A stretch of DNA of 59,260 nucleotides from NCBI GenBank assembly GCA_934525595.1, contig CAKSZJ010000019.1:1-59260 (forward strand), written 5' to 3'. A model generated the notes under the pieces. The model made no database searches. It saw only the letters and a program-made list of their open reading frames with translations, and had not been told where the DNA came from. Of this stretch, positions 46,901 to 56,300 are shown piece after piece. Numbering within the stretch: position 1 is the stretch's first letter; the number at the start of each line of letters is the position of its first letter. Both the position numbers and the translations under genes were made by a program. The stretch is from an uncultured Chiayiivirga sp. GTDB taxonomy: Bacteria; Pseudomonadota; Gammaproteobacteria; Xanthomonadales; Xanthomonadaceae.

Positions 46901-48092
46901 CTATGCGCCGATGGCCGAACACCAGCACGCAGAGCTGCTCCTGCTGCCAGGCGTCAAGGAGTGCATGCTGTTCGGTGACCGCGGGCACTTGACCACCCTA
47001 TTCGGCAACCTGATCGACAACGCCATCAAGCACACGCCTTCCGGCGGCCGCGTGACGCTGCGCCTGTACCGCGACGAGGCGCATGCCAGCGTGGAAGTGC
47101 AGGACCAAGGGCCGGGTTTCGACCGTGTCGTGGCCGACCAGTTGTTCGAACGTTTTTTCCGCGCCGAAGGCCCGCCGCGTCAGGGGCGCGAAGGCCTGGG
47201 TATCGGCCTGGCCCTGGCGCGCGAGCTAGTCGAACTGCACGGTGGCCGCATCAGTGCCAGCAGTGCGCCGGGCGCCGGCGCCAGCTTCCGCGTCGACCTG
47301 CCGCTGGGCGCGGCCCACGTCGCGCTCAACGACCTCGCCCTGCCCCCTTCCGAGCCGGGTTCCAGCGCCCTGCCCGTGCCCATGGCGGATCGTGGCCAGG
47401 GCCGCGTGCTGCTGGTTGAGGATCATCCCGATCTGGCCGCGTATCTGGCCGAACGCTTGGGCGAACATCTGCCCGTGACCTGCGTGGGCAGCGCCGAGGA
47501 CGCCATTTCGGCTCTGAAGGAAACCCAGGGAATCGGTCTGGTCATCAGCGATGTCGTGCTGCCGGGCGCCAGCGGCATCGAGTTGTGCCGCTGCCTCAGC
47601 TCGCCCAAGCCCGAACAGCCGACGCTGCCGGTGATCCTGATATCGGCCAAGGCCTCTGATGCGGATCGCCAGGCCGGGCTGGCCGCAGGAGCCGCCGCCT
47701 ATCTGGCCAAACCCTTCACTTTCGAAACGCTGCTGCATGAGATTGGCCGCGTCTGGCCCGCCGCCAGCCCGCGCGTGGCCGCCCCACCGTCGGACCCGGG
47801 CAGTGTCGACCCCTTGCTCGCGGTCGCACTGAAACATCTGGGCGAGGCCCACTTCGCCATCCCTCACTGGGCTGAACTGGTGCATCTGTCGGAACGGCAG
47901 TTGCGGCGTCGCGTCAATGAACTCACCGGCCAGTCACCCCAGACCTGGTTGCGTGAACAGCGCCTGCTGCGCGTGCGCCACCTGCTGCGCATTGGCGAAT
48001 GCAAAACCCTGGCCGAAGCCGGCTCACGTTGTGGGCTGGAAAATCCCTCCTACCTCTACCGCAGCTACCGCGCCCGCTTCGGTGACAACTAG
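43986..48092 (+). CDS. Hybrid two-component system sensor/regulator (propeller, Y_Y_Y, kinase, REC, AraC HTH)
   Basis: This 1368-residue protein is a one-protein signalling system (HTCS). A signal peptide (to about residue 26) is followed by a periplasmic beta-propeller of Reg_prop-type repeats (DGFLWLATHDGLARFDG and DGTMWLGSLGSGLIAV), a Y_Y_Y domain (YRFELLAGNSDGIWSE) and one membrane helix near residue 805. Inside are a coiled coil, HisKA with DVSHELRTPV (His894), HATPase with N-box GNLIDNAIKHTPSGG and G2 GLGIGLALA, a receiver with SDVVLPGASG (Asp1189) and an AraC-type helix-turn-helix. HTCS proteins typically sense oligosaccharides and switch on nearby degradation genes; here the sulfatase gene follows 300 bp downstream. 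Confidence 0.95.
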   Translation: MFPFRHSTLLAGVGLMAMLGLSCVAAGGEPELSWVQRHYGSLDGLPVSSASSAQIDADGFLWLATHDGLARFDGQRFDVHESMRYPAMSGNRVLSLHLDAHQRLFAHTAHGDWLAIDSGRIERVPLDGDSPQNARYVDPETLCVTTPRALHCPAPDGSFRLQNRFPQGVEPALVLPGNPGTLWMMTLTGELWLHQRQQWQPLPQAHTRRPGQQLPRTSIAGDDAFWTQQSGRLLRITTSGEETRWLDDDDPTDILQLRLDTRGRVWVGAANGVFVVDGDQSRRVFALEGQSAGAGYVSWQAPDGALWISQEGRLWRFASPEQARPDAAPILTSVGSIQNLLFADNGAVWVMTLHDGIHRLSRARVDLLDEAAGLSGGNIYGVTRDRDGTMWLGSLGSGLIAVERDGNIVRHGRDDGLPGDHPWLVASSPDGSLHVATYAPGLWRRRPGESRFSAMPLPESLRGEQVLAIVFEAEERLWLGTTAGAWRRDGTRWTRQWPPAPHRLRVSALAMSGEEVWFGSVEGVWRQHGDRGHAVAEALLARTSVRDLYLASDGALWISTDGRGLIRVAKDDPAGLRATQLGRAQGLPSNSPHAVREDAHGHLWVNSNQGIFRISRQGLRAHLAGDEHSLSPLVLGLADGLTELEGNGGVQPAAAFDDRGRLWFPSQRGVVRFNPLEIPLNHHAPKAVIDGLDSDGRTLHLSDSGHLPRGVRSLLVRYGAADLNAGGLVRFRHRLLPAEQGWSDAFNGRSASFASLQAGRYRFELLAGNSDGIWSETPVVLDFEVPPYWYETPAFRFAVLVAATLLVMAVMRLRLRRLRLRAAELDHQVQQRTAELREEKGRVEATLSELAQTHTELARTHHEIEESNLRLAAQAQRLEAMDRFRSRLLADVSHELRTPVMLVSLPLQELQAHTATLSAKDRSKLALSLKQLERLSSLVEQLVGLVQAESGQMPLRVYRLDLVALLHDIVTSYAPMAEHQHAELLLLPGVKECMLFGDRGHLTTLFGNLIDNAIKHTPSGGRVTLRLYRDEAHASVEVQDQGPGFDRVVADQLFERFFRAEGPPRQGREGLGIGLALARELVELHGGRISASSAPGAGASFRVDLPLGAAHVALNDLALPPSEPGSSALPVPMADRGQGRVLLVEDHPDLAAYLAERLGEHLPVTCVGSAEDAISALKETQGIGLVISDVVLPGASGIELCRCLSSPKPEQPTLPVILISAKASDADRQAGLAAGAAAYLAKPFTFETLLHEIGRVWPAASPRVAAPPSDPGSVDPLLAVALKHLGEAHFAIPHWAELVHLSERQLRRRVNELTGQSPQTWLREQRLLRVRHLLRIGECKTLAEAGSRCGLENPSYLYRSYRARFGDN

Positions 48093-48259
48093 CCGGCATC
48101 TCGCGGCCATGCAGGGCCGACCGCAGCGCGCAACCGCGCCATCACGGGCCGAACCTGTCTCCACGCCGTGAGAACTGCAATCCAGCAGGCGCGATCCAAC
48201 CCGTGACCACCCGGTTGGCGTCCCGGCACACCACGGCAAGCCCCTGATTTTCCGGCGAT

Positions 48260-48296
48260 GTCCGATTCCTGCACGCATATCGTCCGCTGAGTGCAT
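48260..48296 (+). promoter_or_regulatory. Tandem direct-repeat operator A (predicted AraC/HTCS site), sulfatase promoter
   Basis: GTCCGATTCCTGCAC (48260-48274) and GTCCGCTGAGTGCAT (48282-48296) start 22 bp apart. A matching pair occurs before the giant surface-protein gene at 53167-53202. AraC-type proteins bind direct repeats about 21 bp apart on one DNA face. The site ends 97 bp before the sulfatase ATG. That the adjacent hybrid sensor binds it is inference. Confidence 0.6.
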
Positions 48297-48382
48297 GTTC
48301 ATGTCCGCCCCGGGCATGGGTAAGTCCAGTGGCTTTGCCCACACTGGATTTGGCGATCTTTCGTGCCTATGACATGAATCCC

Positions 48383-48387
48383 GGAGG
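48383..48387 (+). promoter_or_regulatory. Strong ribosome-binding site fixing the original sulfatase start
   Basis: GGAGG lies 6 nt before the ATG at 48394. This is the reason to think translation was meant to begin there, ahead of the in-frame TGA at 48424. Confidence 0.75.
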
Positions 48388-48393
48388 CAAGCA

Positions 48394-50643
48394 ATGAACC
48401 GTGTGGCGTATTCCCTGTGCATCTGACTGTGTTTATCCCTGGCCAGCGCTGTAGCCCGCACTTCACCCTCATCGCCCGCTCCGGCAGGCGAGGCCAGCCT
48501 GTTGTTTGCCGATGGCTTTGAGGAGGTGGATGCCCGGCCCAACATCCTTTTGGTGATCATGGACGATGTTGGCATCGACCAGATGGCCTCGTTCGGCTAC
48601 GGCGGCGTCAATCCGCCGAAGATGTCCACCATCGACGCCATCGCCGACGGCGGCCTGCGTTTCTGCAACGCGTGGTCGATGCCTGAATGCTCTCCCGGGC
48701 GCTCGACGCTGTTCACCGGCCGCTACCCGCTGCGCAACAACGTGAACCAGGCGCTGGGCCCGATGGATCTGGCCAATTCGCAGGTCAGCCCGTACGAAGT
48801 GACGGTGCCCAAACTGCTCCGCAACGCGGGCTATACCAACGGCAAATTCGGCAAGGCGCATATCGCCGGGCCCGAGAACAACCGCGCCTCCGATGGCGCC
48901 ATCGGCGAACTTGGCTGGGATTATTTCGAAGGCTGGACCGACGGCGTGCCGCCGTCGATGGATGTCAGCGCCGGCGGCGTGGTGGACCCGACGATCGAAA
49001 ACGGGCACAGCTGCGGCTTTGTGCCGGATAAGGCGCGCGATGCCGGCATGGGTGCCGACTCCGGGGCCTGCTATACCCGGACACTGGACGCCAGCACGGA
49101 ATGCGAAGTCATCTCCGGCACCACCCCCTATGGCGACCCGCCCGGCCTGCAATGCCTGACCAAGGGTGGAATCCTGGTGCCCAACGCCGCTTGCGAAGCG
49201 ACACCGCCGGCGCTCGACTGGGAGCAGGCCAACGCCCACTACGTCTCCGAGTTGACGATCAATGACGGCGACCAGGTGACCACGCTGGACATGGACGACC
49301 CGCGCGGCCGCGGCTACCGCGCCACACTGGAAGCCAACGCAACGATCAAGTGGATCAAGGCGCGCCAACAGGAAGACGGCCCATGGATGGCCACGCTGAG
49401 CTTCAGCGCGGCCCACACGCCGATGCAGCCGCCGCCGGGTGCGCTGCTGGCCAGCACCCACAGCGGTGTCCACGGCCCGTTCAGCGCCGACTGCACCAAG
49501 AGCGATCTGCCGAACCTGCGGCGCGCCTTTGTCGGCATGGTCGAAGCACTGGATACCGAGCTTGGGCGGGTGCTGGTGGAAACCGGCATCGCCAGCCGCA
49601 ACCTCGACGGCGAACTGGTTTACGACCCCAGGGCCAGCAATACCGTGGTGGTGGTGGTCGGCGACAACGGCTCGTTCTATTCCACCGTGAAGCTGCCATT
49701 CGACCCGACCCGCTCCAAGGGCACCGCCTACCAGACCGGTGTCTGGGTGCCGATGATCGTCGCAGGCCCCATGGTCGAAGCGCCGGGCCGCACGGTGGAA
49801 CACATGGTCAACATGGTGGACCTGTACACCCTGTTTGGTGAATTGGCCGGGTTGGATGTCCGGGCCCACGTACCGCGCCCGGTGGACGGCACCTCGATGC
49901 TGCCGTACCTGACCGATGCCGATCAACCCTCGATCCGTGACTTCAACTTCACCCAGGGCGCGCTGAACCTGCAGGCCAACGGTGGCCTCAACGGCCCATG
50001 CGTCATCAGTGGCCAATGCACCCATACGCCCATGAGCCACCAGATCTGCCTGGACAACGACGGCGCCTGGTGGGGTGAAGGTGCCACCGTGGGCGAGAAC
50101 GGCGTGATCGCGGGGGACCTGGTGCACTGCTGGCAGGTCAATGAGGCGATCTACAAGGATGATCCGGCCAACTACGAGACCAACCGCGTGACGATGGGTG
50201 CCCTGGACTATCGCGCCATCCGCAACGAGAACTACAAGCTGGTGCGCAACACCTGGAAGGATTACGACGAAGTCCTGGACGACGGCGTCTTGTACGTCAG
50301 CGAAGAGCTGTACCGGATCGATCAGGATGTACCGCTGCCGCTGCTGGATCGCGAAGACCACGACCTCCTGCTCGAAGGGCCGTTGACCCCGGAGGACGCG
50401 CAGAACTACGCGCATCTGTATCACGCCATCGAGACGCTTGAGGATACGCAGGTCCACTGCCCCGGCGATGGCAACGATGATGGTCGCGTGGATCAGACCG
50501 ACATCGACAACTACCACGCGATCACCGCCGACTGGAATGGCTCCAGCGTCTACGACATCACCCTGGACGGCATCACCGATGCGACGGATCTGCAGCTGAT
50601 CCAGGACAATCTGGGCGCCGTATGCTTCACGCTGACGCCCTGA
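48394..50643 (+). CDS. Exported sulfatase with dockerin-like tail; in-frame TGA in the signal peptide
   Basis: Read from ATG 48394, codon 11 is TGA (48424-48426). If that codon is ignored, the N-terminus is an excellent signal peptide (MNRVAYSLCI, stop, LCLSLASAVA). Without readthrough, translation could only restart downstream, for example at TTG 48502, giving a cytosolic form. The mature part starts with FADGFE, then RPNILLVIMDDVG (metal-binding Asp pair) and the sulfatase motif C-S-P-G-R in ECSPGRSTLFTGRYP, whose Cys (about residue 99) would become formylglycine. The C-terminus has two EF-hand-like loops, DGNDDGRVDQTD and DITLDGITDATD, resembling a type I dockerin. The stop overlaps the cytochrome gene by 22 nt. 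The substrate is unknown. Confidence 0.85.
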
Positions 50644-52991
50644 ACAGGCTGGCTTTTCTGGCACCAGCAGCCTTCGCGCTGCTGGTCGCCGGTTGCGGCG
50701 GCGGGCAGGAACCCGTGCCGGCAGCCGCTGTTCAAACAACACGCCAAGCAACCCCTCACCCCGTTTCCATCCTGCCTGGCACCGACGAACACGTCGGTGC
50801 CGCGGCATGTGGTCAATGCCACCAGCAGGCATTGAGCGATTGGCAGGGCTCACACCACGATCTGGCGATGCAACCGGCGACGCAGGATTCAGTGCTGGGC
50901 GATTTCGACAATACCCACTTCGATTACGCCGGTACCCGCACCCGTTTCAGTCAGGAAAACGGCCAGTTCTTCGTTCAGACCGACGGCCCGGACGGCGGCA
51001 TCGACACCTTTCGCGTCGACTACACCTTCGGCCATTACCCGCTGCAGCAATATCTCATCGAACTGCCGGGCGGCCGCCTGCAGGCCTTCGGCATCGCCTG
51101 GGACAGCCGCAGCAAAAGCGAAGGTGGTCAACGCTGGTTCCATCTCTACCCCGATCAGACCCTCCGCGCCGGCCATCCGCTTCATTGGACCGGGCGCGAC
51201 CAGAACTGGAACTTCATGTGCGCCGAGTGCCACTCCACGGCGCTGAGCAAGAACTACGACGCCGGCACCGGCCATTATCAAACCCGGTGGGCGGAGATCG
51301 ATGTCGCTTGTGAGGCCTGTCATGGCCCGGGTCTGGCACACGTACGATGGGCCGCAAATTCCGACCCCGCCGCGCGCGCCGCCTCGCCCGACATGGGCCT
51401 TGCGGCACCGTTCCGCGAGCGTCGCAATGCCAGCTGGATAACCGTGGCGGAAACCGGCAACTCGGTGCGCAATCCGCCACGCGCCGGCCGGATCGAAATC
51501 GATGCCTGTGGCCGCTGCCATGGCCGCGCCACCCGCCTGATTGGCGACACCGTCCACGGCCGGCCATTGCTGGACAGCCATCGCCCGGCATTGCTGGATC
51601 CGGATCAGTATTGGCCGGACGGACAGATGCGCGGCGAGGTGTTCACCTGGGGCCCCTTCCTGCAGAGCCGGATGTATCAGGCAGGCGTCACCTGCTCGGA
51701 TTGCCACCAGCCACATTCACTGGAACTGCGTGCGCCGGGCAACGCGCTGTGCGCGCAATGCCACCAACCCGCGCGCTACGACCAGACCACCCACACAGGC
51801 CACGCGCCTGGCAGTGATGGCAGCCAATGCGTGGTCTGCCATATGCCGGTGACCACCTTCATGCAGGTGGATGATCGCCATGACCATGCCTTCCGCATTC
51901 CGCGCCCGGATCTGTCCCAGCGCCTGGGCACGCCCGACGCCTGCACCACCTGCCACAACGGACGCGACCCGGAGTGGGCGGCCGCACAATTGCGCGAATG
52001 GTTCCCCGACAGTCGTCATCGCGGCGAGCATTTCGCCGATATCCTGCATACCGCCCACGCGGCCGCACCGGGCAGCGCCGAAGGGCTGATCACGCTGATC
52101 ACCGACGCCGCACAACCGGCCATCGTGCGCGCCAGCGCACTGCGCCAGCTTGCCCCGTGGCTGGCCCCCGGCAACGCCGGCCCGGTGCTGCCCTCACTGG
52201 GCGATGCCGATCCACTGGTGCGTCTGGCGGCAGTGGAAACCCTGGCCCATCTGCCGCCAGCCCAACGCAGCGCCATGCTGGCAGGTCATCTGCAGGACCC
52301 CATCCGCGCGGTACGCATGGAAGCGGCCTCGGCCTTGGCCGGTGAGCCCGAACGCGCCTTGCCCGCCAGTCAAAGGCCGGCCTTCGAGCAGGCCCTGGCC
52401 GAATACATCGCCTCGCTGCAATTCAATCTGGACCGACCGGACACCGCCGTCAGTCTCGGCGACCTGCAACTCAGACGTGGTGCCACTGCTGCGGCCGAAC
52501 AGTCCTACCGCCACGCCCTGGGCCTTGATCCCGCGTTCACCCCGGCACACCTGCACCTGGCCGATCTGGCACGCACCCATGGGCAGGAGCTCGATGCCGA
52601 CCGCATCCTGCGCACCGCACTGGAGTATCGCCCCGATGCCGCCGAGCTGCACCACGCATTAGGCCTGTCGCTTGTCCGTCAACGACGCGCGCAGGAAGCC
52701 CTGACCGAACTGCAACAGGCCGCCGAACTGGCTCCAGAACAAGCCCGCTACAGCTACGTCCTGGCCGTGGCACTCAACGACAGCGGGCAAGCCGGACCGG
52801 CCCGCGAATGGCTTGGTCGGGCTCTGGAGCTGCACCCCTACGACACCGACCTGCTGCGCGCACTGGCCATCTACGAACTGGAAGCCGGCAACCACCAGAC
52901 CGCACGCGCCCTGACGCAACGCCTGCTGGCACTGGATCGCAACCACCCGGATGCCCATCAACTGCTGCAATGGATCGAACGGCGCCGATAA
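50622..52991 (+). CDS. Eight-haem c-type cytochrome lipoprotein with HEAT and TPR repeats
   Basis: This 789-residue protein has a lipoprotein signal with lipobox LVAGC (Cys25), so it is probably membrane-anchored outside the cytoplasm. Eight C-x2-C-H haem motifs are visible at about residues 63, 200, 230, 296, 358, 377, 403 and 441; the first (AACGQCHQQALSDWQGSHHDLAM) resembles the cytochrome c554 domain. HEAT-like repeats follow from about residue 475, then 4-5 TPRs to the end. It starts inside the last codons of the sulfatase gene, so the two should be translated together. Related multihaem-TPR proteins exist in Planctomycetes and other groups; a link to sulfatases is not established. Electron partner unknown. 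Confidence 0.88.
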   Translation: MLHADALNRLAFLAPAAFALLVAGCGGGQEPVPAAAVQTTRQATPHPVSILPGTDEHVGAAACGQCHQQALSDWQGSHHDLAMQPATQDSVLGDFDNTHFDYAGTRTRFSQENGQFFVQTDGPDGGIDTFRVDYTFGHYPLQQYLIELPGGRLQAFGIAWDSRSKSEGGQRWFHLYPDQTLRAGHPLHWTGRDQNWNFMCAECHSTALSKNYDAGTGHYQTRWAEIDVACEACHGPGLAHVRWAANSDPAARAASPDMGLAAPFRERRNASWITVAETGNSVRNPPRAGRIEIDACGRCHGRATRLIGDTVHGRPLLDSHRPALLDPDQYWPDGQMRGEVFTWGPFLQSRMYQAGVTCSDCHQPHSLELRAPGNALCAQCHQPARYDQTTHTGHAPGSDGSQCVVCHMPVTTFMQVDDRHDHAFRIPRPDLSQRLGTPDACTTCHNGRDPEWAAAQLREWFPDSRHRGEHFADILHTAHAAAPGSAEGLITLITDAAQPAIVRASALRQLAPWLAPGNAGPVLPSLGDADPLVRLAAVETLAHLPPAQRSAMLAGHLQDPIRAVRMEAASALAGEPERALPASQRPAFEQALAEYIASLQFNLDRPDTAVSLGDLQLRRGATAAAEQSYRHALGLDPAFTPAHLHLADLARTHGQELDADRILRTALEYRPDAAELHHALGLSLVRQRRAQEALTELQQAAELAPEQARYSYVLAVALNDSGQAGPAREWLGRALELHPYDTDLLRALAIYELEAGNHQTARALTQRLLALDRNHPDAHQLLQWIERRR

Positions 52992-53319
52992 GCAAACAAA
53001 ACCCGGCAATCCGCGCCAAAAATCCACGAAAATCCAACAAACCCCACCACGAAGCCAAGACTGTCCACCCGCCCCGGACAATCACGGCGATCCACGGTGG
53101 CAACTGAGGCTCCGCCGTACCGGCACCGCCCATCAGCGCGGCCCCAAAGCTCGCAATGGCGCCGATGTCCGCTGCGTGCACCCTCGTGTCCGATGAGTGC
53201 ATTGGCCCGAAAGCGGACTTCAATCACGCTTGCGGTCATAGCCCGTGCCATTCCCTGCCCTTGCGAGGCTCGCTTCCGGGTCGGCACGCGGCCTGCCCAT
53301 TTCCTCCGGAGAACCCGCC
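52992..53319 (+). promoter_or_regulatory. Intergenic control region of the giant surface-protein gene
   Basis: No gene is seen in these 328 bp. The region contains the tandem direct repeats at 53167-53202 and a GGAG ribosome site 9 nt before the ATG at 53320. The first 100 bp after the cytochrome stop are unusually rich in CCA/AAA runs without a hairpin. Confidence 0.45.
53167..53202 (+). promoter_or_regulatory. Tandem direct-repeat operator B (predicted AraC/HTCS site), surface-protein promoter
   Basis: GTCCGCTGCGTGCAC (53167-53181) and GTCCGATGAGTGCAT (53188-53202) start 21 bp apart. They match operator A at the sulfatase promoter in sequence, orientation and distance to the start codon (117 against 97 bp). 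The surrounding sequences show little other similarity, so the shared blocks look selected. Confidence 0.6.
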
Positions 53320-56300
53320 ATGCCGTATCGCCGCCCGCATACCCTCGAATCGACCCTGCAACGGCTGCTGTGGCTGTGCGTGTGGGCAGGACTGCTGCTG
53401 ACGTGGTTTGCCGCACCGGCGGCAGCAGCCACGTACACGGTCACCAATACCAACGACAGCGGAGCCGGCAGCCTGCGCCAGGCAATGACCCAGGCCATGG
53501 CGACGCCTGCCGCCGACACGATCGTGTTCGCATCGTCGGCCAACGGCGTGATCACGCTGCAATCGCAGCTTCCCGATCTGCTCAGCAGCGGCGGCGCGCT
53601 GACCATCACCGGCAATGGCCCTGCCAACACCATCATCGACGGCGCGGGTGGGAACCGAGCCTTCCATGCCCTCCATCAGACAGGCCTCCAGTTCACGCTG
53701 CACCAGCTGACGATACGCAACGGCTTTGCGGCTAATGGCGAAGGCGGGGCAATCTTCTTGTTGGCCAGCAACGGATCGCTGACCGTCGAGAACGTCGAAT
53801 TCGTGAACAACCACTCCACCTGGGAAGGAGGTGCGGTTCGTTCCACCAGTGCAGCGGTGACGGTTCGCAACAGCCTGTTTCAGGGCAATGTGTCATCCCA
53901 AACCCGTGGCAGCGGCATTTCTGTCCACAACGCGGCGCTGGATGTGCGCAACAGCAGCTTCACCGGACATGGTTCGGAATCGGTGCTCTATGCCCAGGAA
54001 GCCACAACCCGGCTGGTCAATGTCACTGCAACGAACAATCAAACCAGCATTGGTACCCTGCAAGTCTTTGCCGGCACATTGTCGCTCAGCAATTGCCTGC
54101 TGGCGGGCAATAACTCTGCCGATCTGAACATCGCGGCCAACCCCGTGATCAATTATGCCGGCTCGCGCAACAACCTTATCGGCGACGAAGGCAATACCAG
54201 CTTCACCGATGGTGACAATGGCAATCAGGTCGGCGTGCTGAATCCTCTGGTCGGCCCATTGGGCAACTACGGCGGCACCACGCACACCCTGCCCCTGCTG
54301 CCGGGCAGCCCGGCGATCAATGCCGGCACCACTGCCGGCGGCGACATTCCGAATGTCGATCAGCGTGGTATCGGCCGCGTCGGCTCGCCGGATATCGGCG
54401 CCTTCGAATCGCGCGGCTTCACGCTCTCCCAGGTCAGCGGCAACTCGCAAAGCGCGGTGGTCGGCACGCAATTCGCCAGCCCGCTGATGGTCGAGGTCAC
54501 CGCCCATCAGGCCATCGAACCCGTCGTGGGCGGCCACGTGCATTTCAGTGCCCCGACCAGCGGCGCATCCGCAGTGTCGGCGACACCCGCCGCCAGCATC
54601 ACCAGCGGTGGGCAAGCCCAGACTCTTGTCACCGCCAACGCCACCGCAGGCGGCCCGTACTCCGTCACCGCGAGCGCGGCAGGCACAACGCCCGCCAGCG
54701 TCGACTTCTCGCTGACCAACACACCAGCCGGCAACCCGGCCTGCGCCGGCTTCAGCTTCCCCTACACCCTGTCCGGCACCGACAACACTGCGCGCGTGGC
54801 CGAGCTGCGCCAGGCCATCGAGTGTGCCAACGCCAATGCCACCGATGACGTGATCGACCTGGGCGGCCACACCCTTGTCCTCACCGATGCGCCGTACTCG
54901 AACGCCCACGGCGACACCGCCCTGCCCTTCATCACCAGCGTGCTGGAACTGCAAAACGGTCAGCTCGAACGCGATGCCGGGGCGCCGCCGTTCCGCTTCA
55001 TTGTTGCCGATGCCGCCAGCACGCTCACCGTGCGCGACATGCAGCTGCGTGGCGGCTCGGCCAGCGGCGAAGGCGGTGCGATCCTGTCGCTGAGTGCCAA
55101 TTCGATGACGGTGCGCGCCAGCGTGTTCGAGGACAACAACGCCACCACGCGCGGTGGCGCGGTGTCCGCGCAGGGCCCTGTGTTCATCGTGATGTCCGAT
55201 TTCATCGGCAATACCGCCCCCGAGGGCGCGGCAGTGGCCAGCCATCAGATGACCATGGCCTTCAACAACCGGTTCTTCGCCAATGGCGACGCCGGCACCG
55301 GCTCCGTGTTCTGGAGCGACGGTTCCGCGGGACTGCTCGGCTGCGTGTTCGCCGACCACCACCTGACCGCCGTCGGCAGTTCGTTGATGCGCTTCGCCGC
55401 CACCTCGACGGCGGAAATGCGCCACACGACCATCGCCGACAACACGGTCCAGGGCCCGCTTCTGCACAGGGAAGGCGGGAACGCCGTGCAGGTGCGCAAC
55501 AGCATCCTGTGGAACAACACCAGCGCTGGCTTGGGTGACATCACGCCATGGTACAGCCTGTTCCCGGGCGCGCCGGCTGCGGGTGGCAACCTGGACGCCG
55601 ATCCCCTGTTCGTCGCCACACCCGGCAACTACCGCCTCGCGGCCAACAGTCCCGCCATCGACGCCGCCGATCAGGAAAATTCTTTCCCCGACTTCCTCGA
55701 CGTCGACGATGACGGCGACCAGGCTGAGTACTTTCCCGATCCGGACTTGAACCCGCGTCCATGGGATGACCCGGACGTGCCCAACACCGGCCATGGCGAT
55801 CCGTCCTACTTCGACATGGGTGCCTACGAGCGCCAGGCGCAGGGCACCCTGCCCACGCTGGACATCAATGATGTCAGCGTCAACGAGGGTGACAGCGGGA
55901 CCACCGATGCCGTCTTCACCATCAGCCTGAGCGCTCCCGCGCCGCTGGGTGGCACCGCCTTCGACATCGCCACCGCCGACGGCACCGCCACCACGGCCGA
56001 CAACGACTATGTCGGCCAGAGCCTCACCGCCGTGCTCATTCCCGCCGGCCAGAGCAGCACCACGTTCACCGTGCAGGTCAACGGCGATGCGGCTTTCGAG
56101 CCCAACGAGACGTTCTTCGTCAACGTCACCAACATCGTCAACGCCGTGGCCGGCGACGCCCAGGGCCTTGGCACGATCGTCAACGATGATGCCGATCCCT
56201 GTGCCGGCTTCAGCTTTCCGTACACGCTGAGCGGCGCCAACAATGCTGCACGCGTGGCGAACCTGCGCCAGGCGATCCATTGCGCCAATGCCAACGCCAC

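Larger units (their letters stand above)
48093..48393 (+). promoter_or_regulatory. Intergenic control region of the sulfatase operon
   Basis: This 300-bp gap contains no gene. It holds the tandem direct repeats at 48260-48296, described separately, and the sulfatase ribosome site. No strong sigma-70 promoter was recognised, which fits an activator-dependent promoter. Confidence 0.5.

Noticed and set aside
48424..48426. Selenocysteine as an explanation of the TGA in the sulfatase
   Set aside because: The codon is in the signal peptide, no catalytic role is plausible there, and no SECIS-like stem is apparent directly after it.
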